Made by a program: the position numbers and the translations under genes | Shown: in pieces, positions 15,383-24,375 of the stretch | Numbering within the stretch: position 1 is the first letter of the stretch | How the letters are laid out: each line of letters starts with the position of its first letter | Notes under the pieces: generated by a model | What the model saw: only the letters and a program-made list of their open reading frames with translations | The model's database searches: none | Told to the model about the DNA's origin: nothing | Assembly (NCBI GenBank): GCA_022763385.1 | Contig: JALEGQ010000122.1 | Coordinates: 1 to 41,162, forward strand | Source: a bacterium | GTDB lineage: Bacteria > Bdellovibrionota_C > UBA2361 > RFPC01 | Reading direction: 5' to 3' | DNA: 41,162 bases

Positions 15383-16237
15383 GTGTTAAGGCATCATCGC
15401 ATTGTTACTTCAGTCGTTCTCTTCTTTCTCCTTTCGTTGGTGCTGACGGCGTACAGTGTACGAAACCCAGCAGTGGGCCAGCTCGGCTCTGTGTTTTTTC
15501 AAACCCTCACCGTCCCATTTCAACGGACTTTCCAGGTGGGGTGGGCTCAAGTCTCGCACTTCTGGTCCGGTTACGTGTGGCTCATCGCCGCAGAGGATGA
15601 AAACACCATACTCAAGAAGGAGGTGCTCTCTCTCCGATCTGAGGTCGCACGGTTGCGCGAGCTCTCTCAGGAAGCGGCAGCACTGCGGGAGATCCTCCAA
15701 CTCAGAACACAGACCGGTTACGAGGGAGTCGTCACATCGGTGATCGGTGAGGATCCTTCAGGATGGGTAGAGAGTGTAACGATTGATCGGGGGCGAAGCG
15801 ACCGGATCCGCGCCCGCATGCCAGCGATCCTCGGAGGATCTGTGGTCGGACAGGTGCATGCCTCGGCCCTTCGGTCTGCTCAGGTGTTGCTCCTTACCGA
15901 TCGCACGAGTGGGGTAGCCGGCTTGGTTCAGCGAAGCCGAGCCCGCGGAATTGTACTCGGCACGGGAACGGACGAGTGCACTTTTGCGTACGTTCGTGAG
16001 GAAGAAGATGTCTTGGTAGGAGATATCGTGGTGACCTCTGGACTCGATGGGGTCTTTCCGAAAGGGCTTGAGATCGGTCGGGTCGTTGAGGTCGGGGAGA
16101 GTTCTGGTGGGATGTTTCGGGAGATTCGGGTAGCTCCCTCAGTAGATCTCAAGCACCTCGAAACGCTTTTCGTTATTACCGGTTTCGAGGATAGTGGTGA
16201 GAAGGGTGTTCCCTCTCAAGGGAGTGAGGAACAGTAA
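15383..16237 (+). CDS. mreC: rod-shape-determining protein MreC
   Basis: Periplasmic, membrane-anchored scaffold of the elongasome that links PBP2 and RodA to MreB filaments. Residues 8-25 form the single transmembrane helix (VTSVVLFFLLSLVLTAY). Residues about 70-108 form the dimerising coiled coil (NTILKKEVLSLRSEVARLRE). The rest is the double beta-barrel core, including GWVESVTIDRGRSDRI, PAILGGSVVGQV, VLLLTDRTSGVAGLV, GDIVVTSGLDGVFPKGLEIG. GTG 15383 has AAGGGGAAG about 8 nt upstream. MreD follows 15 bp later. No mreB is present upstream in this window. Confidence 0.96.
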   Translation: MLRHHRIVTSVVLFFLLSLVLTAYSVRNPAVGQLGSVFFQTLTVPFQRTFQVGWAQVSHFWSGYVWLIAAEDENTILKKEVLSLRSEVARLRELSQEAAALREILQLRTQTGYEGVVTSVIGEDPSGWVESVTIDRGRSDRIRARMPAILGGSVVGQVHASALRSAQVLLLTDRTSGVAGLVQRSRARGIVLGTGTDECTFAYVREEEDVLVGDIVVTSGLDGVFPKGLEIGRVVEVGESSGGMFREIRVAPSVDLKHLETLFVITGFEDSGEKGVPSQGSEEQ

Positions 16238-16252
16238 CTCGGGAACGACTTC

Positions 16253-16777
16253 ATGACGCATCCGCTTCGGCTTCTCTTGGTGACCTTTTTCGTTGGAGGG
16301 CTCTCTCTCGGCATTGAAGGGTTGCTGCTCCAGATCGGGGTGCCGCTCGCCCTGGTGCCGGAGTTTGTGTTGCTCTTCGTGATCTTTCTCAGTTTTTACG
16401 TGGCCTCCTCCTACGGCGTCTTTCTCGCGTTTCTCTGCGGGTTCCTCGTTGATATGAGCAGTGGGGGGCTCCTCGGTCCGTGGGCAGGATCGTACGTGAT
16501 CTGTTTCGGTGCGGTGTCTCTGATCTCGGACCGAATCTATGTGGAGTCAGGCTTCTCCCTCGTTTTTATCTCGGTAGTTCTCACGCTGCTCAGCCAGATC
16601 ATCTATCTCTTGATCTCGATTGATCCCTTTTCTCAACTCTTCTCTGAATGGCTCAGTTTGTGCGGACGGGCGATGAGCACCGCGGTGATGGCCCCACTCT
16701 TTTTTCCTTTTCTTCGAAAGCTCTTTTCGTACTCGCGAGGAGATTCTATTCGGGGACGAAGTGGAGGATATTCGTGA
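16253..16777 (+). CDS. mreD: rod-shape-determining protein MreD
   Basis: Integral membrane protein of 174 residues with five or six hydrophobic segments, including VPEFVLLFVIFLSFYVASSYGVFLAFL, the typical MreD pattern ending in a GFLVDMSSGGLLGPWAGSYVI loop. MreD partners MreC in controlling wall synthesis by PBP2-RodA. The family is weakly conserved, so position directly after mreC and before mrdA is an important part of the evidence. Start ATG 16253 is 15 bp after the mreC stop, with GGGAACGACTTC before it. Confidence 0.92.
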   Translation: MTHPLRLLLVTFFVGGLSLGIEGLLLQIGVPLALVPEFVLLFVIFLSFYVASSYGVFLAFLCGFLVDMSSGGLLGPWAGSYVICFGAVSLISDRIYVESGFSLVFISVVLTLLSQIIYLLISIDPFSQLFSEWLSLCGRAMSTAVMAPLFFPFLRKLFSYSRGDSIRGRSGGYS

Positions 16778-16844
16778 GTCGAATTTTTCTCGCTCCTCTC
16801 TGTGAGAGATCGTTCTCCTCTCTTTGTGGAGTGGGGGAGTAGTG

Positions 16845-18761
16845 GTGTATTCGACGTACGAGAAGATGCCGATCACTCTTCCTCCTCGGGTGGTGATTGC
16901 GCTCTCGTGTATTATCGCTGCGTTTTTTCTCCTTGCGGCTCGGCTCTGGTATCTGCAGGCGATCCGGGGTGAGTCATTTGCGGAGCGCTCGAAGAACAAC
17001 CGACAGAAGACCGTGTTTGTTCCACCAGCACGGGGAGTTATTCGGGACCGACACGGTGTGCCGCTCGCCAAGAATCGTCCAGCCTTTAATGTGGAGATGT
17101 ATCTCCACGAAACACCGGATGTCGATCAAACGATTGATACGATCGCCGAGCTCCTCGGCGAACCGGCTCAGGAGTACCGCGAGCGGCTACAGAAACAGGG
17201 AGGACCCCGCTTTCGACCCCGCATTCTGCTTCGCGATGCCTCCCGCACAGAGGTGGAGCGGATCCTCGCCCATCGGTGGTATCTTCCCGGGGTGTTTATC
17301 AACCACTACCCGATCCGGTGGTATGAACATGGCCACCTCGCGTCACACGTCTTGGGACACATCCGCGAGATCGGTAAGTCCGACCTTGATAAACCAGAAT
17401 TCAAGGGGTACTACCAACCGGGAGACCTGATCGGCAAGTCTGGACTTGAGCTGCAGTGGGAGCTCTATCTCCAGGGACGCCGTGGTTTGAACCGCTTTGT
17501 CGTCAATGCTCACAGCGTCAAGATCCGCGATCTGCCAGAGCAGGTTCCGGCCATTCCAGGGAATATCCTGGAGCTCACCCTCGATAAGGATGTACAGGCA
17601 GCAGCTGACACCGCGCTTCAGGGGGAATGGGGAGCGGTGGTCGCCATGGTTCCGAAGACGGGAGAGATCTTAGCGCTCTCTTCCGCACCGAACTTTGATC
17701 CGAACATCTTTACCGGCGAGCTCTCTCCCGATCAGTGGAGCGAGATGATCAATGGTCGAGAAAAAATTCTCAACAATCGGGCGGTTCAGGAGGTCTACCC
17801 CCCGGGTTCCGTTTTTAAGGCGTTTCTCGGGGCTGCCGGGTTGGAAGAGGGATTGATTACTCCCTCCACCACAGAATACTGTCCGGGATATCACAAGGTG
17901 GGGAATGCTACGTTTCGATGTCATAAGCGGAGTGGACACGGGAATGTCAACCTTGAGCAGGCCTTGACCGTTTCGTGTGATGTGTACTTCTACGTGCTCG
18001 GAGCGCGCCTCGGAATTGATCGCATTCACGAGTATGCAACCCGATTCGGTTTTGGTACACCGACCGGCCTTGATCTTGTCCATGAGGCGCCCGGGCTCAT
18101 TCCGTCAAAGGCGTGGAAGAAGCGTCGCTTCGCCGGAACAGAAGAATCACGGTGGTATCCAGGGGAGACCCCTTCTGTCGCGATCGGACAGGGTGCCACC
18201 TCGGTGACCCCGATGCAGTTAGCAGTAGCGCTCTCTGCCCTCGTCAACGGTGGCAAGGTCATGAGGCCCTACCTCGTGAAGGCGATGTACTCAAGTGATG
18301 GACAGATCGTCACCGAGCGTGGCGAGCCGAAAATAGTTGGAGAAGTCGGGATTCGAGAGCAGTATCTCCAGCGAGTCCAAGAAGATCTCATTGAGGTTGT
18401 GCACGGCGCACGGGGCACAGCCCGTCGAGCTCGTCTTCCGGAAGAGTGGGAGATCAAAGCTGCGGGAAAAACCGGAACCTCCCAGGTGGTGGCCCTCTCG
18501 GCAAAGACTGATAAGCGAGAGCACGAACACCACGCCCTGTATGCGGGGTATGCACCGGCGAAAGATCCCGAGATCTTAGTGGCAGCGATCGTCGAGCACG
18601 GAGGGAGTGGAGGTCTTGCTGCCGCCCCCGTTGCGCGTCAGGTGATGGAGGCATACTTTCGGAAGTTCCACGGAAAGGTGCATCCAGATGCGCCCGTTCC
18701 TCTGGTGAGCGAAGGAAATCAGCAGGAAGGTGATGGCGTTGAGGGAGGAGGACCACCGTGA
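16845..18761 (+). CDS. mrdA: penicillin-binding protein 2 (elongasome transpeptidase)
   Basis: Monofunctional class B PBP that cross-links peptidoglycan during elongation. One N-terminal transmembrane helix (VVIALSCIIAAFFLLAARLWYL) precedes the pedestal domain (PARGVIRDRHGVPLAKN; LGHIREIGKSDLDK). The transpeptidase has the SxxK nucleophile in PPGSVFKAF (about residue 322), SCD as the second motif (VSCDVYFY), and KTGT in AAGKTGTSQ (about 542). Several starts are possible: GTG 16845 is chosen because GGGGGAG lies 5 nt upstream; TTG 16824 and ATG 16866 are alternatives. It overlaps rodA by four bases (GTGA), as expected for the PBP2-RodA pair. Confidence 0.96.
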   Translation: MYSTYEKMPITLPPRVVIALSCIIAAFFLLAARLWYLQAIRGESFAERSKNNRQKTVFVPPARGVIRDRHGVPLAKNRPAFNVEMYLHETPDVDQTIDTIAELLGEPAQEYRERLQKQGGPRFRPRILLRDASRTEVERILAHRWYLPGVFINHYPIRWYEHGHLASHVLGHIREIGKSDLDKPEFKGYYQPGDLIGKSGLELQWELYLQGRRGLNRFVVNAHSVKIRDLPEQVPAIPGNILELTLDKDVQAAADTALQGEWGAVVAMVPKTGEILALSSAPNFDPNIFTGELSPDQWSEMINGREKILNNRAVQEVYPPGSVFKAFLGAAGLEEGLITPSTTEYCPGYHKVGNATFRCHKRSGHGNVNLEQALTVSCDVYFYVLGARLGIDRIHEYATRFGFGTPTGLDLVHEAPGLIPSKAWKKRRFAGTEESRWYPGETPSVAIGQGATSVTPMQLAVALSALVNGGKVMRPYLVKAMYSSDGQIVTERGEPKIVGEVGIREQYLQRVQEDLIEVVHGARGTARRARLPEEWEIKAAGKTGTSQVVALSAKTDKREHEHHALYAGYAPAKDPEILVAAIVEHGGSGGLAAAPVARQVMEAYFRKFHGKVHPDAPVPLVSEGNQQEGDGVEGGGPP

Positions 18762-19897
18762 TCCCAGAGATTCGCTCCTATATTCGCTCCCTCGATTGGG
18801 TACTTCTGCTGCTGATGTTCGTGATCCCAACGATCGGGTTAACAGTGCTCTACAGTGCAAGTTACGACCCAGACCTGGAGCGTCGGTTTCTCTTCTGGAC
18901 CCTCAATAGCAGTCTCGTTTTTCGACAACTGCTCTATTGCGCTGCCGGAACCTTTGTGATGTTTCTTGCCGCTGCCCTCCCGGCACGTTTTCCGTATCGG
19001 TTCTCGTACGCCCTCTACGTGGTGCTACTTGGGCTCTTGGTCGTCGTGCTGATTAGTGGAACGATCACGAACGGTTCTCGTCGGTGGCTCTCGCTCGGGC
19101 CGGTAAATCTTCAGCCGTCTGAGCTGATGAAGATAGGAGTGATTCTCGCCCTCGCCAGGTATCTTACCAAAGTACCACCAAAACAGCGGGTCTACGGATT
19201 TTCTGAGCTGATCGTCCCAACCCTGATTTTTGTGATCCCGATGGCGATTATTCTGCGTCAGCCAGACCTCGGTACCGCGCTCACGGTGGGGGCGATCGGA
19301 GCATCCATGATCCTCTTTGTCGGGGTGAAACGGTGGGTCTTGATCAGTAGCTTCCTCACTGGACTCGGTGGAGTTCTCGTGGCGTGGTTCTGGTTTCTTC
19401 ATCCCTACCAAAAGCTTAGGGTCACGACCCTCTTTGATCCCGAGAGCGATCCCCACGGATCGGGATATCAGATTATCCAGTCAAAGATCGCGGTGGGATC
19501 CGGAGAGATCTTTGGGAAGGGATACCTGGAAGGATCACAGACCCGTCTTGAGTTTGTCCCTGAACGAACCACCGATTTCATCTTCTGCGTGCTCGCTGAG
19601 GAGTGGGGCTTCGTTGGGTCTGTTGTGGTGCTCGCGCTCTACCTCTTTCTCCTCGCGAGGATCCTTCAAAATGTGGCGCGCTCGAAAGACTACTTTGGAG
19701 CGCTGGTTGGGGTAGGGGTGGTCGCACTCGTATTTTTCCACACCTTTGTGAACCTTGGGATGGTCGTTGGCTTTCTTCCCGTAGTTGGTTTACCACTTCC
19801 GCTCCTGAGCTATGGTGGGTCCTCGATGTTGACGACCTTTTTCGCCCTCGGAATAGTGTTGGCGGTCACCTCGCAGCGGAGTGCTTTTTCACGGTGA
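18758..19897 (+). CDS. rodA: SEDS-family peptidoglycan glycosyltransferase RodA
   Basis: Multi-spanning inner-membrane enzyme (379 residues, about ten hydrophobic segments) that polymerises lipid II during elongation with PBP2. Recognisable SEDS signatures are NGSRRWLSLGPVNLQPSELMKIGVILALARYL, LRQPDLGTALTVGAIGASMILFVG, GSGYQIIQSKIAVGSGEIFGKGY, FVPERTTDFIFCVLAEEWGFVG, and the C-terminal LPLLSYGGSSMLTTFFALGIVLAV. GTG 18758 overlaps the mrdA stop, giving strong translational coupling. Confidence 0.97.
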   Translation: MIPEIRSYIRSLDWVLLLLMFVIPTIGLTVLYSASYDPDLERRFLFWTLNSSLVFRQLLYCAAGTFVMFLAAALPARFPYRFSYALYVVLLGLLVVVLISGTITNGSRRWLSLGPVNLQPSELMKIGVILALARYLTKVPPKQRVYGFSELIVPTLIFVIPMAIILRQPDLGTALTVGAIGASMILFVGVKRWVLISSFLTGLGGVLVAWFWFLHPYQKLRVTTLFDPESDPHGSGYQIIQSKIAVGSGEIFGKGYLEGSQTRLEFVPERTTDFIFCVLAEEWGFVGSVVVLALYLFLLARILQNVARSKDYFGALVGVGVVALVFFHTFVNLGMVVGFLPVVGLPLPLLSYGGSSMLTTFFALGIVLAVTSQRSAFSR

Positions 19898-19917
19898 ATG
19901 GCGACCGGAGAGATATC

Positions 19918-21030
19918 ATGAACCTATCCTGTACGATGAAGACCACCTCCCAAAGACTTCTCTTCCTGCTTTTTTGCGTATCAATGCTCTTGCCAGGAGT
20001 GGGAAGCGGTGAAGGACCAAAGTCTGATGAAAGCGGAATCCTTCTCTCTGCAGCTCCCTTTGAAGAGCCGTACCCCGAAGAGCTCGGTGAGACCGTTTGG
20101 CAACGAGCCTTCCTGCGAGGGCAGTACTACCCCTATCCCCGCGAGCAGCGTTCCGTCTTCGGTGAGGTTGAAGAAGCGCGGCTTATATGGAAGGAGGGGG
20201 ATATCTCGGTTCAGAGCCGGATAACGGAGATTACCTTGCAGCTTGAGTCGATCCGGGCACGTGGGGAAGGGCGGCGAGAGTTCTCGTTAACGGTGGTCTA
20301 TCCCGAGGATTATCGGCGAGAGGGGAAAGTTTTTGTGCGACACTCCTCTCCGTGGGAGAAGGACCTCGCGAATGGCCTTATCGTCCGATTCAGTGAGCGG
20401 ACCCTGCGGTGGGGAGGCTATATCTTTGGTCGTGATGTTCCTGGAGTGCTCGTCTTTGCCGCGAGGACCACCCCGGGATACATGCCGCCCCTCTTGTTGT
20501 GTCCACGCTTTGCATCGCAGGAGCGAAAATCCTTCCGACTCCACGGAAGAGATCCCAAGCTGATTCTGAAAGGAGTCTCGGCGAAGGTAACGGCAGATTT
20601 TAGCAGTCACTACCTCACGGGCTACGGTGTTGGGGCAACGAGAATTCAGCTCTTCTCGCTTCGAGCGGACCCTCCCCGTGCGGTAGAGAAATACGTCGTG
20701 GCTCACGACGTCAAGACCGCGCTCTCTTACACTCCGAGCAGAGCGCCTGCGCCAGAGCTCTATCCACCGGAATCGACCAGGGCCACCCCACTTGGAATCT
20801 CTGGACATTTTATGCTGCAAAATGCAGCAGGACGAAAAAAGCACGCCAAGCTCTCTCATATCGTATGGGTAAAGGAACGCCACATAGAGCGCTCACAAGA
20901 GGTGCAGTTTTATCAGTCAAATAAACTCCGAAAAACAGATCTCCGACCGGGCCTCTGCCTTGAGCTTCTCCCCGTGGAGTACAAGCGGCTTTTTTATACT
21001 GGCGGCGAGGGAGATACCCCCTCAAGTTGA
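19918..21030 (+). CDS. secreted protein of unknown function, 370 aa
   Basis: Exported protein with a clear signal peptide: basic MNLSCTMKTTSQR, hydrophobic LLFLLFCVSMLLPGV, and probable cleavage after GSG. The mature part is rich in Arg, Glu and aromatic residues and looks beta-rich, with segments such as FSLTVVYPEDYRREGKVFV and RWGGYIFGRDVPGVLVFAART. I recognise no domain. ATG 19918 (GGAGAG upstream) is preferred; ATG 19936 is possible. The longer open frame upstream overlaps rodA and is rejected. It lies 20 bp after rodA, so it is probably cotranscribed with the wall-elongation genes and may act in the periplasm. Confidence 0.75.
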   Translation: MNLSCTMKTTSQRLLFLLFCVSMLLPGVGSGEGPKSDESGILLSAAPFEEPYPEELGETVWQRAFLRGQYYPYPREQRSVFGEVEEARLIWKEGDISVQSRITEITLQLESIRARGEGRREFSLTVVYPEDYRREGKVFVRHSSPWEKDLANGLIVRFSERTLRWGGYIFGRDVPGVLVFAARTTPGYMPPLLLCPRFASQERKSFRLHGRDPKLILKGVSAKVTADFSSHYLTGYGVGATRIQLFSLRADPPRAVEKYVVAHDVKTALSYTPSRAPAPELYPPESTRATPLGISGHFMLQNAAGRKKHAKLSHIVWVKERHIERSQEVQFYQSNKLRKTDLRPGLCLELLPVEYKRLFYTGGEGDTPSS

Positions 21031-21134
21031 TCTCCTGAAGTGTCGACCATGACTCTGGACGAGTGGGAGTATACCGGTGCATCCCCTCGATCAATCCTCT
21101 CGCGATGAACTCTTTTCCTGAGTGTTGGGAAGAG

Positions 21135-21153
21135 CCTCGGTAGAGATCCGAGG
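21135..21153 (+). promoter_or_regulatory. hairpin overlapping the Shine-Dalgarno of the thioredoxin-like gene
   Basis: CCTCGG (21135-21140) pairs with CCGAGG (21148-21153) around a 7-nt loop. The 3' arm contains GAGG, the only good Shine-Dalgarno for ATG 21163 at 9-nt spacing. Folding would hide the ribosome-binding site, so translation could be controlled by temperature, a trans RNA or coupling. The stem is short. Confidence 0.35.
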
Positions 21154-21162
21154 TAGCTACAT

Positions 21163-21756
21163 ATGCAAACAAAGAAAGAAGCAAAAGAACGATTTGCCGT
21201 TGTCCTCTTCTTTGCATGGGCAGTGCTTTGCTTGGCGCTCGGAAGTATCCTTATGGTAAAGCATATCATCCCTCTTCCGGTTGCGTTCATCCCATCGCAA
21301 AGCTTTCTTTCCTCGGTGGCCAATAGTAATGAGCCCCTCAATGTTGTCCATGTCTTAACGGAGGGGTGCAAGTGCTCCGCAGTTATCTCTCGCTATCTCG
21401 TAGAACGTGGCCCCCTTTCGGGAGTCCGGGAGCGAGTGCTCTATGCAGCAAAGAGTGATGCAGCGATAGAGCCCTTTCGAGAGGCGGGGTTTGAGACAGA
21501 GTTACTCCGTTCGGAAGGGCAGATAGCATCCTACGGTATCACTGCTTCTCCTATGTTCGTCGTTGTCAATGGGGCAGGGGAACAGCTCTATACCGGCGGA
21601 TACTCTGAGCGTCTTCTGAGGCATTCTGGCCAGGTGAAGGACCGGCAAATCATCGCCGGACTTGCGAAAGGGGACTCGTTTTCGGCACTCCCGGTTTTCG
21701 GCTGTGCGGTGAGTAAGAAGCTTAAAAAAATGGTGGACCCAATTGGGATAATATGA
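21163..21756 (+). CDS. membrane-anchored thioredoxin-fold protein with CxC motif
   Basis: Protein of 197 residues. Residues 11-32 are a single hydrophobic anchor (FAVVLFFAWAVLCLALGSILMV), placing the rest in the periplasm. A thioredoxin-like core follows: NVVHVLTEGCKCSAVISRYLVERG has a CKC pair (Cys69, Cys71) where thioredoxins have CxxC, and YGITASPMFVVVNGAGEQLYTGGY has the cis-proline (Pro130) and the strand-turn-strand after it. A further cysteine lies in PVFGCAVSKKLKKMVDPIGII at the end. A redox or metal-linked role is inference. It precedes the chemoreceptor by 39 bp on the same strand, suggesting a shared function. Confidence 0.7.
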   Translation: MQTKKEAKERFAVVLFFAWAVLCLALGSILMVKHIIPLPVAFIPSQSFLSSVANSNEPLNVVHVLTEGCKCSAVISRYLVERGPLSGVRERVLYAAKSDAAIEPFREAGFETELLRSEGQIASYGITASPMFVVVNGAGEQLYTGGYSERLLRHSGQVKDRQIIAGLAKGDSFSALPVFGCAVSKKLKKMVDPIGII

Positions 21757-21795
21757 ATTTGCTGATCTGAGTTCAGTGAGTATGCGGAGAGAGAA

Positions 21796-23127
21796 ATGAA
21801 GCTACCGACGTATCTGACAAATATGAGAGGGATGCTTGAGAAGTATTTGTTCTCCATCAGCGAACACGAGGTGTCCTATACGAAAAGGGCCAACTTTTAT
21901 CTCGTTATCTCACTACTGGTTCAGCTTCCGGCCTTTCTCTTTGCCGGGTATTACTTTGAGACAGGGATGTTGTTTGGCCTTGTTCTCTTTGCCATCTTTA
22001 CGGCAGGCCCCGTACTCCTGTATTTGCAGAGAGCCAATTGTCGACTGGTCTCCGTGGCCATTGCGATCTCTTCCATGTGCTTGAGTGGGCTCCTCATTCA
22101 CCTGGGCAGGGGAATGATCGAGATGCACTTTCACGTCTTTGTCTCTCTCGCCCTCATCATCGCTACATTACATCCGCTTCCTATTCTTGTGGCTGCTGTG
22201 ACGATCGCCCTTCATCATATCTTGTTTTGGCTCTATCTCCCGATGAGCGTTTTCTCCTATGATGCAAGTTTCTCCGTGGTACTGTTGCATGCTGTCTTCG
22301 TGATCGTAGAGACGATTCCATCAGTGATGTTGGCGATCTTCTTTCGTAACCAACTCCTGACTCAAGCGGAAACGTTGGATGGATTGGAGAAGCTATCTGA
22401 TACCCTTTTAAGGGATATATCGCACAATCTGGAGCAACTTGCCCAGTCAGCAAATGAACAGCACGAGAATGTCGAAACGGTCGAACAGCGCAAATCAGAA
22501 GTTTTTCATTCGACGCAGAAGAGTGCTGAACAGGTGTCATTGGTGAGCACTATCACTCATAAGGCCGTTGAATATGTGGAGCAAGGGAAGGAAGAGGTGA
22601 GCAAAATGGTTTCTCTGCTTCACGAGATTGAGTCCGCAAGTGATCTGGTCTCTGACATCGCAAAGACTATTGAGGACGTCGCGTTTCAGACAAACCTGTT
22701 AGCGCTGAATGCGGCCGTGGAGGCTGCCAGAGCTGGTGAGGCTGGAGCAGGGTTTGGTGTAGTCGCTGAAGAGGTGCGCTCCTTGGCGAACAGAAGCTCT
22801 GAAGCCGCAAGGGACACCTCAGAGAAGATCAGTATTGCGGTACAACGAGCTCATGCCGGGGTTGAGTTTGGTGAGAAGGTGAATGATCGGTTTCTTGATA
22901 TCAGTAATCAGATCAAAGACATTACTGAGCGGGTCGAAACCCTGACTCATATTCGAGAACAACAGAGCGGTGCCCTGTCGCAGATGGAAGAGGTCTTCAG
23001 AACTCTACAGATGGCAAGTAAGACCCATCAATCCGACACTCTCGCGAATAATACGCTTCTCAAGGAGGCGCAACGAGAGATATCTCAGTACACGAGTGGT
23101 AGCAGCGCCTCCGATCCCCAGCAGTAG
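21796..23127 (+). CDS. methyl-accepting chemotaxis protein with multi-spanning membrane sensor
   Basis: Chemoreceptor of 443 residues. Residues 28-190 carry about six hydrophobic segments instead of a periplasmic ligand domain. Conserved-looking histidines lie in [18 protein letters not shown] and [17 protein letters not shown], a pattern seen in some membrane-embedded sensors. There is no HAMP domain. The cytoplasmic signalling hairpin is typical: [45 protein letters not shown] is the CheA/CheW-contacting tip. The C-terminus has no CheR/CheB pentapeptide. It probably signals from the membrane, perhaps redox, metal or light, together with the preceding thioredoxin-like protein; the signal is unknown. 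Confidence 0.9.
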   Translation: MKLPTYLTNMRGMLEKYLFSISEHEVSYTKRANFYLVISLLVQLPAFLFAGYYFETGMLFGLVLFAIFTAGPVLLYLQRANCRLVSVAIAISSMCLSGLLIHLGRGMIEMHFHVFVSLALIIATLHPLPILVAAVTIALHHILFWLYLPMSVFSYDASFSVVLLHAVFVIVETIPSVMLAIFFRNQLLTQAETLDGLEKLSDTLLRDISHNLEQLAQSANEQHENVETVEQRKSEVFHSTQKSAEQVSLVSTITHKAVEYVEQGKEEVSKMVSLLHEIESASDLVSDIAKTIEDVAFQTNLLALNAAVEAARAGEAGAGFGVVAEEVRSLANRSSEAARDTSEKISIAVQRAHAGVEFGEKVNDRFLDISNQIKDITERVETLTHIREQQSGALSQMEEVFRTLQMASKTHQSDTLANNTLLKEAQREISQYTSGSSASDPQQ

Positions 23128-23153
23128 CAGCGAGGTCACTGCCGGGTTAAGAG

Positions 23154-23546
23154 CTATACCGTAAGAGTGTGGTGGAGAAGGAACACGCTCCACGGAATGA
23201 TGGCGAATGCGATAAAGATGCCGGAGGTGATTCCGAGCAGCGGTCTGATCCATCTTCGGTCGTGTGCCTTGATCGTCAGCCAGACGATCAGAAGGGCGGT
23301 GCAGCTCTTCGTATAGAAGAGGGCGAGACCGGCGCTCTCCCACTCGACCATGAGTTTCCGGAGCATCTCGTTCCCCTCCATTTCGAATCCAAAGAGAGAG
23401 ATGCCAGCATGAGTCAGGAGCGCATCTGCGATATTGAGGAGGATCAGTGAGAGACCGAGGAGAAAAGCATTCCGCGAAATGGCATGCTCCTCGCCAAAGC
23501 GGATCAGGACCGTTGGCTTGCGGGGACGAAGGGAAACAGTGTGCAT
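23154..23546 (-). CDS. small membrane protein, DUF5658-like
   Basis: Protein of 130 residues with about three hydrophobic segments. The central NIADALLTHAGISLFGFEMEGNEMLRKLM and LALFYTKSCTALLIVWLTIKA resemble DUF5658-type proteins (Asn-x-x-Asp in the first helix, E-x-N before the second). Function unknown. ATG 23546 is preferred over ATG 23597 because GAGGAG lies 9 nt upstream. The gene converges with the chemoreceptor across a 26-bp gap. Confidence 0.65.
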   Translation of the reverse strand: MHTVSLRPRKPTVLIRFGEEHAISRNAFLLGLSLILLNIADALLTHAGISLFGFEMEGNEMLRKLMVEWESAGLALFYTKSCTALLIVWLTIKAHDRRWIRPLLGITSGIFIAFAIIPWSVFLLHHTLTV

Positions 23547-23723
23547 AGTGCCGGACTCCTCGGGAATACTCCTTACCACACTCGTTGCATTCCCCATGCC
23601 AGCAGAAGGAGCACTCCCTTCGGTGTACCGTTCTCAGAAATCTTCGTATTTTGCGGGGAGTGCTCCCATCAAGCACAGCATACAGGTTGCTCTGCTCTCA
23701 CTCAGTGCGGTTGAATACTTACC

Positions 23724-24200
23724 TTATCCTTGAGCCAAGTGATCTTTGATTCCTTGAGCTGCTTTTTCTAAGCGCTGCGGGACAGTAGCTTGGAGTTTGA
23801 TCAAAAGTTTACCTTCTCCAGCAATCCAATCAATAAGCCTCAGAGTGACTTTTTCGAGAGTATCGGTGGGAGCGATTGCTGCTCGCCTGCTACTCCCAAT
23901 CAGTACGTATGAGCTTTTTGGCAGGTTACTGTTAAGTCCGAGAATCATTCCTTCTTCCGTTCTAATTGCAATGAACGGACTTTTATTTGCCGGATCGGCC
24001 GACGGCCTGTCGAAGAAATCTATGAGCTGTTGTCCCGATACAGGAGCGTCAAATACAAGCTCATGCTGCTCTCTCATCAGACTCGCTGTATCAGGAAGGT
24101 TCGATCTCAAATCTCGTGGATTTAGTTCGTTGGAAGGGCTGTGCATAGGAAGCCTCTGGGTAAGACGAATAATGGTGATTATCAGCCGATGAGAGTGCAT
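23724..24200 (-). CDS. hypothetical protein, about 140-158 aa
   Basis: Unrecognised soluble protein (core ELVFDAPVSGQQLIDFFDRPSADPANKSPFIAIRTEEGMILGLN). LEKVTLRLIDWIAGEGKLLIKLQATVPQRLEKAAQGIKDHL near the end is amphipathic helix. Two starts are possible: ATG 24200, and ATG 24146 with AGAGG 6 nt upstream; the latter removes an unconvincing Arg/Ile-rich leader. By eye its codons are richer in A/T-ending triplets than neighbouring genes, which may mean later acquisition. It stands alone, with about 175-bp gaps on either side that hold no other gene. Confidence 0.55.
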   Translation of the reverse strand: MHSHRLIITIIRLTQRLPMHSPSNELNPRDLRSNLPDTASLMREQHELVFDAPVSGQQLIDFFDRPSADPANKSPFIAIRTEEGMILGLNSNLPKSSYVLIGSSRRAAIAPTDTLEKVTLRLIDWIAGEGKLLIKLQATVPQRLEKAAQGIKDHLAQG

Positions 24201-24375
24201 ATCACCCCGTCGGTCTACTCGAGAAGCTTTATGATAGCTTCAGGAAGAGAGGTGACTTATAAGGGGGAGCGTATCACGAGGTAAGCCTCCATATGCTGGG
24301 TAAACATCTGAAATGCCAGGAGATTCAAGCTCCAGTGAGAAAACCTGATCGGCTTTCTGGTTTCTGTGAACGACC

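Noticed and set aside
19603..19917. Upstream extension of the secreted protein inside rodA
   Set aside because: It would bury the signal peptide 105 residues into the protein and overlap rodA fully in another frame.
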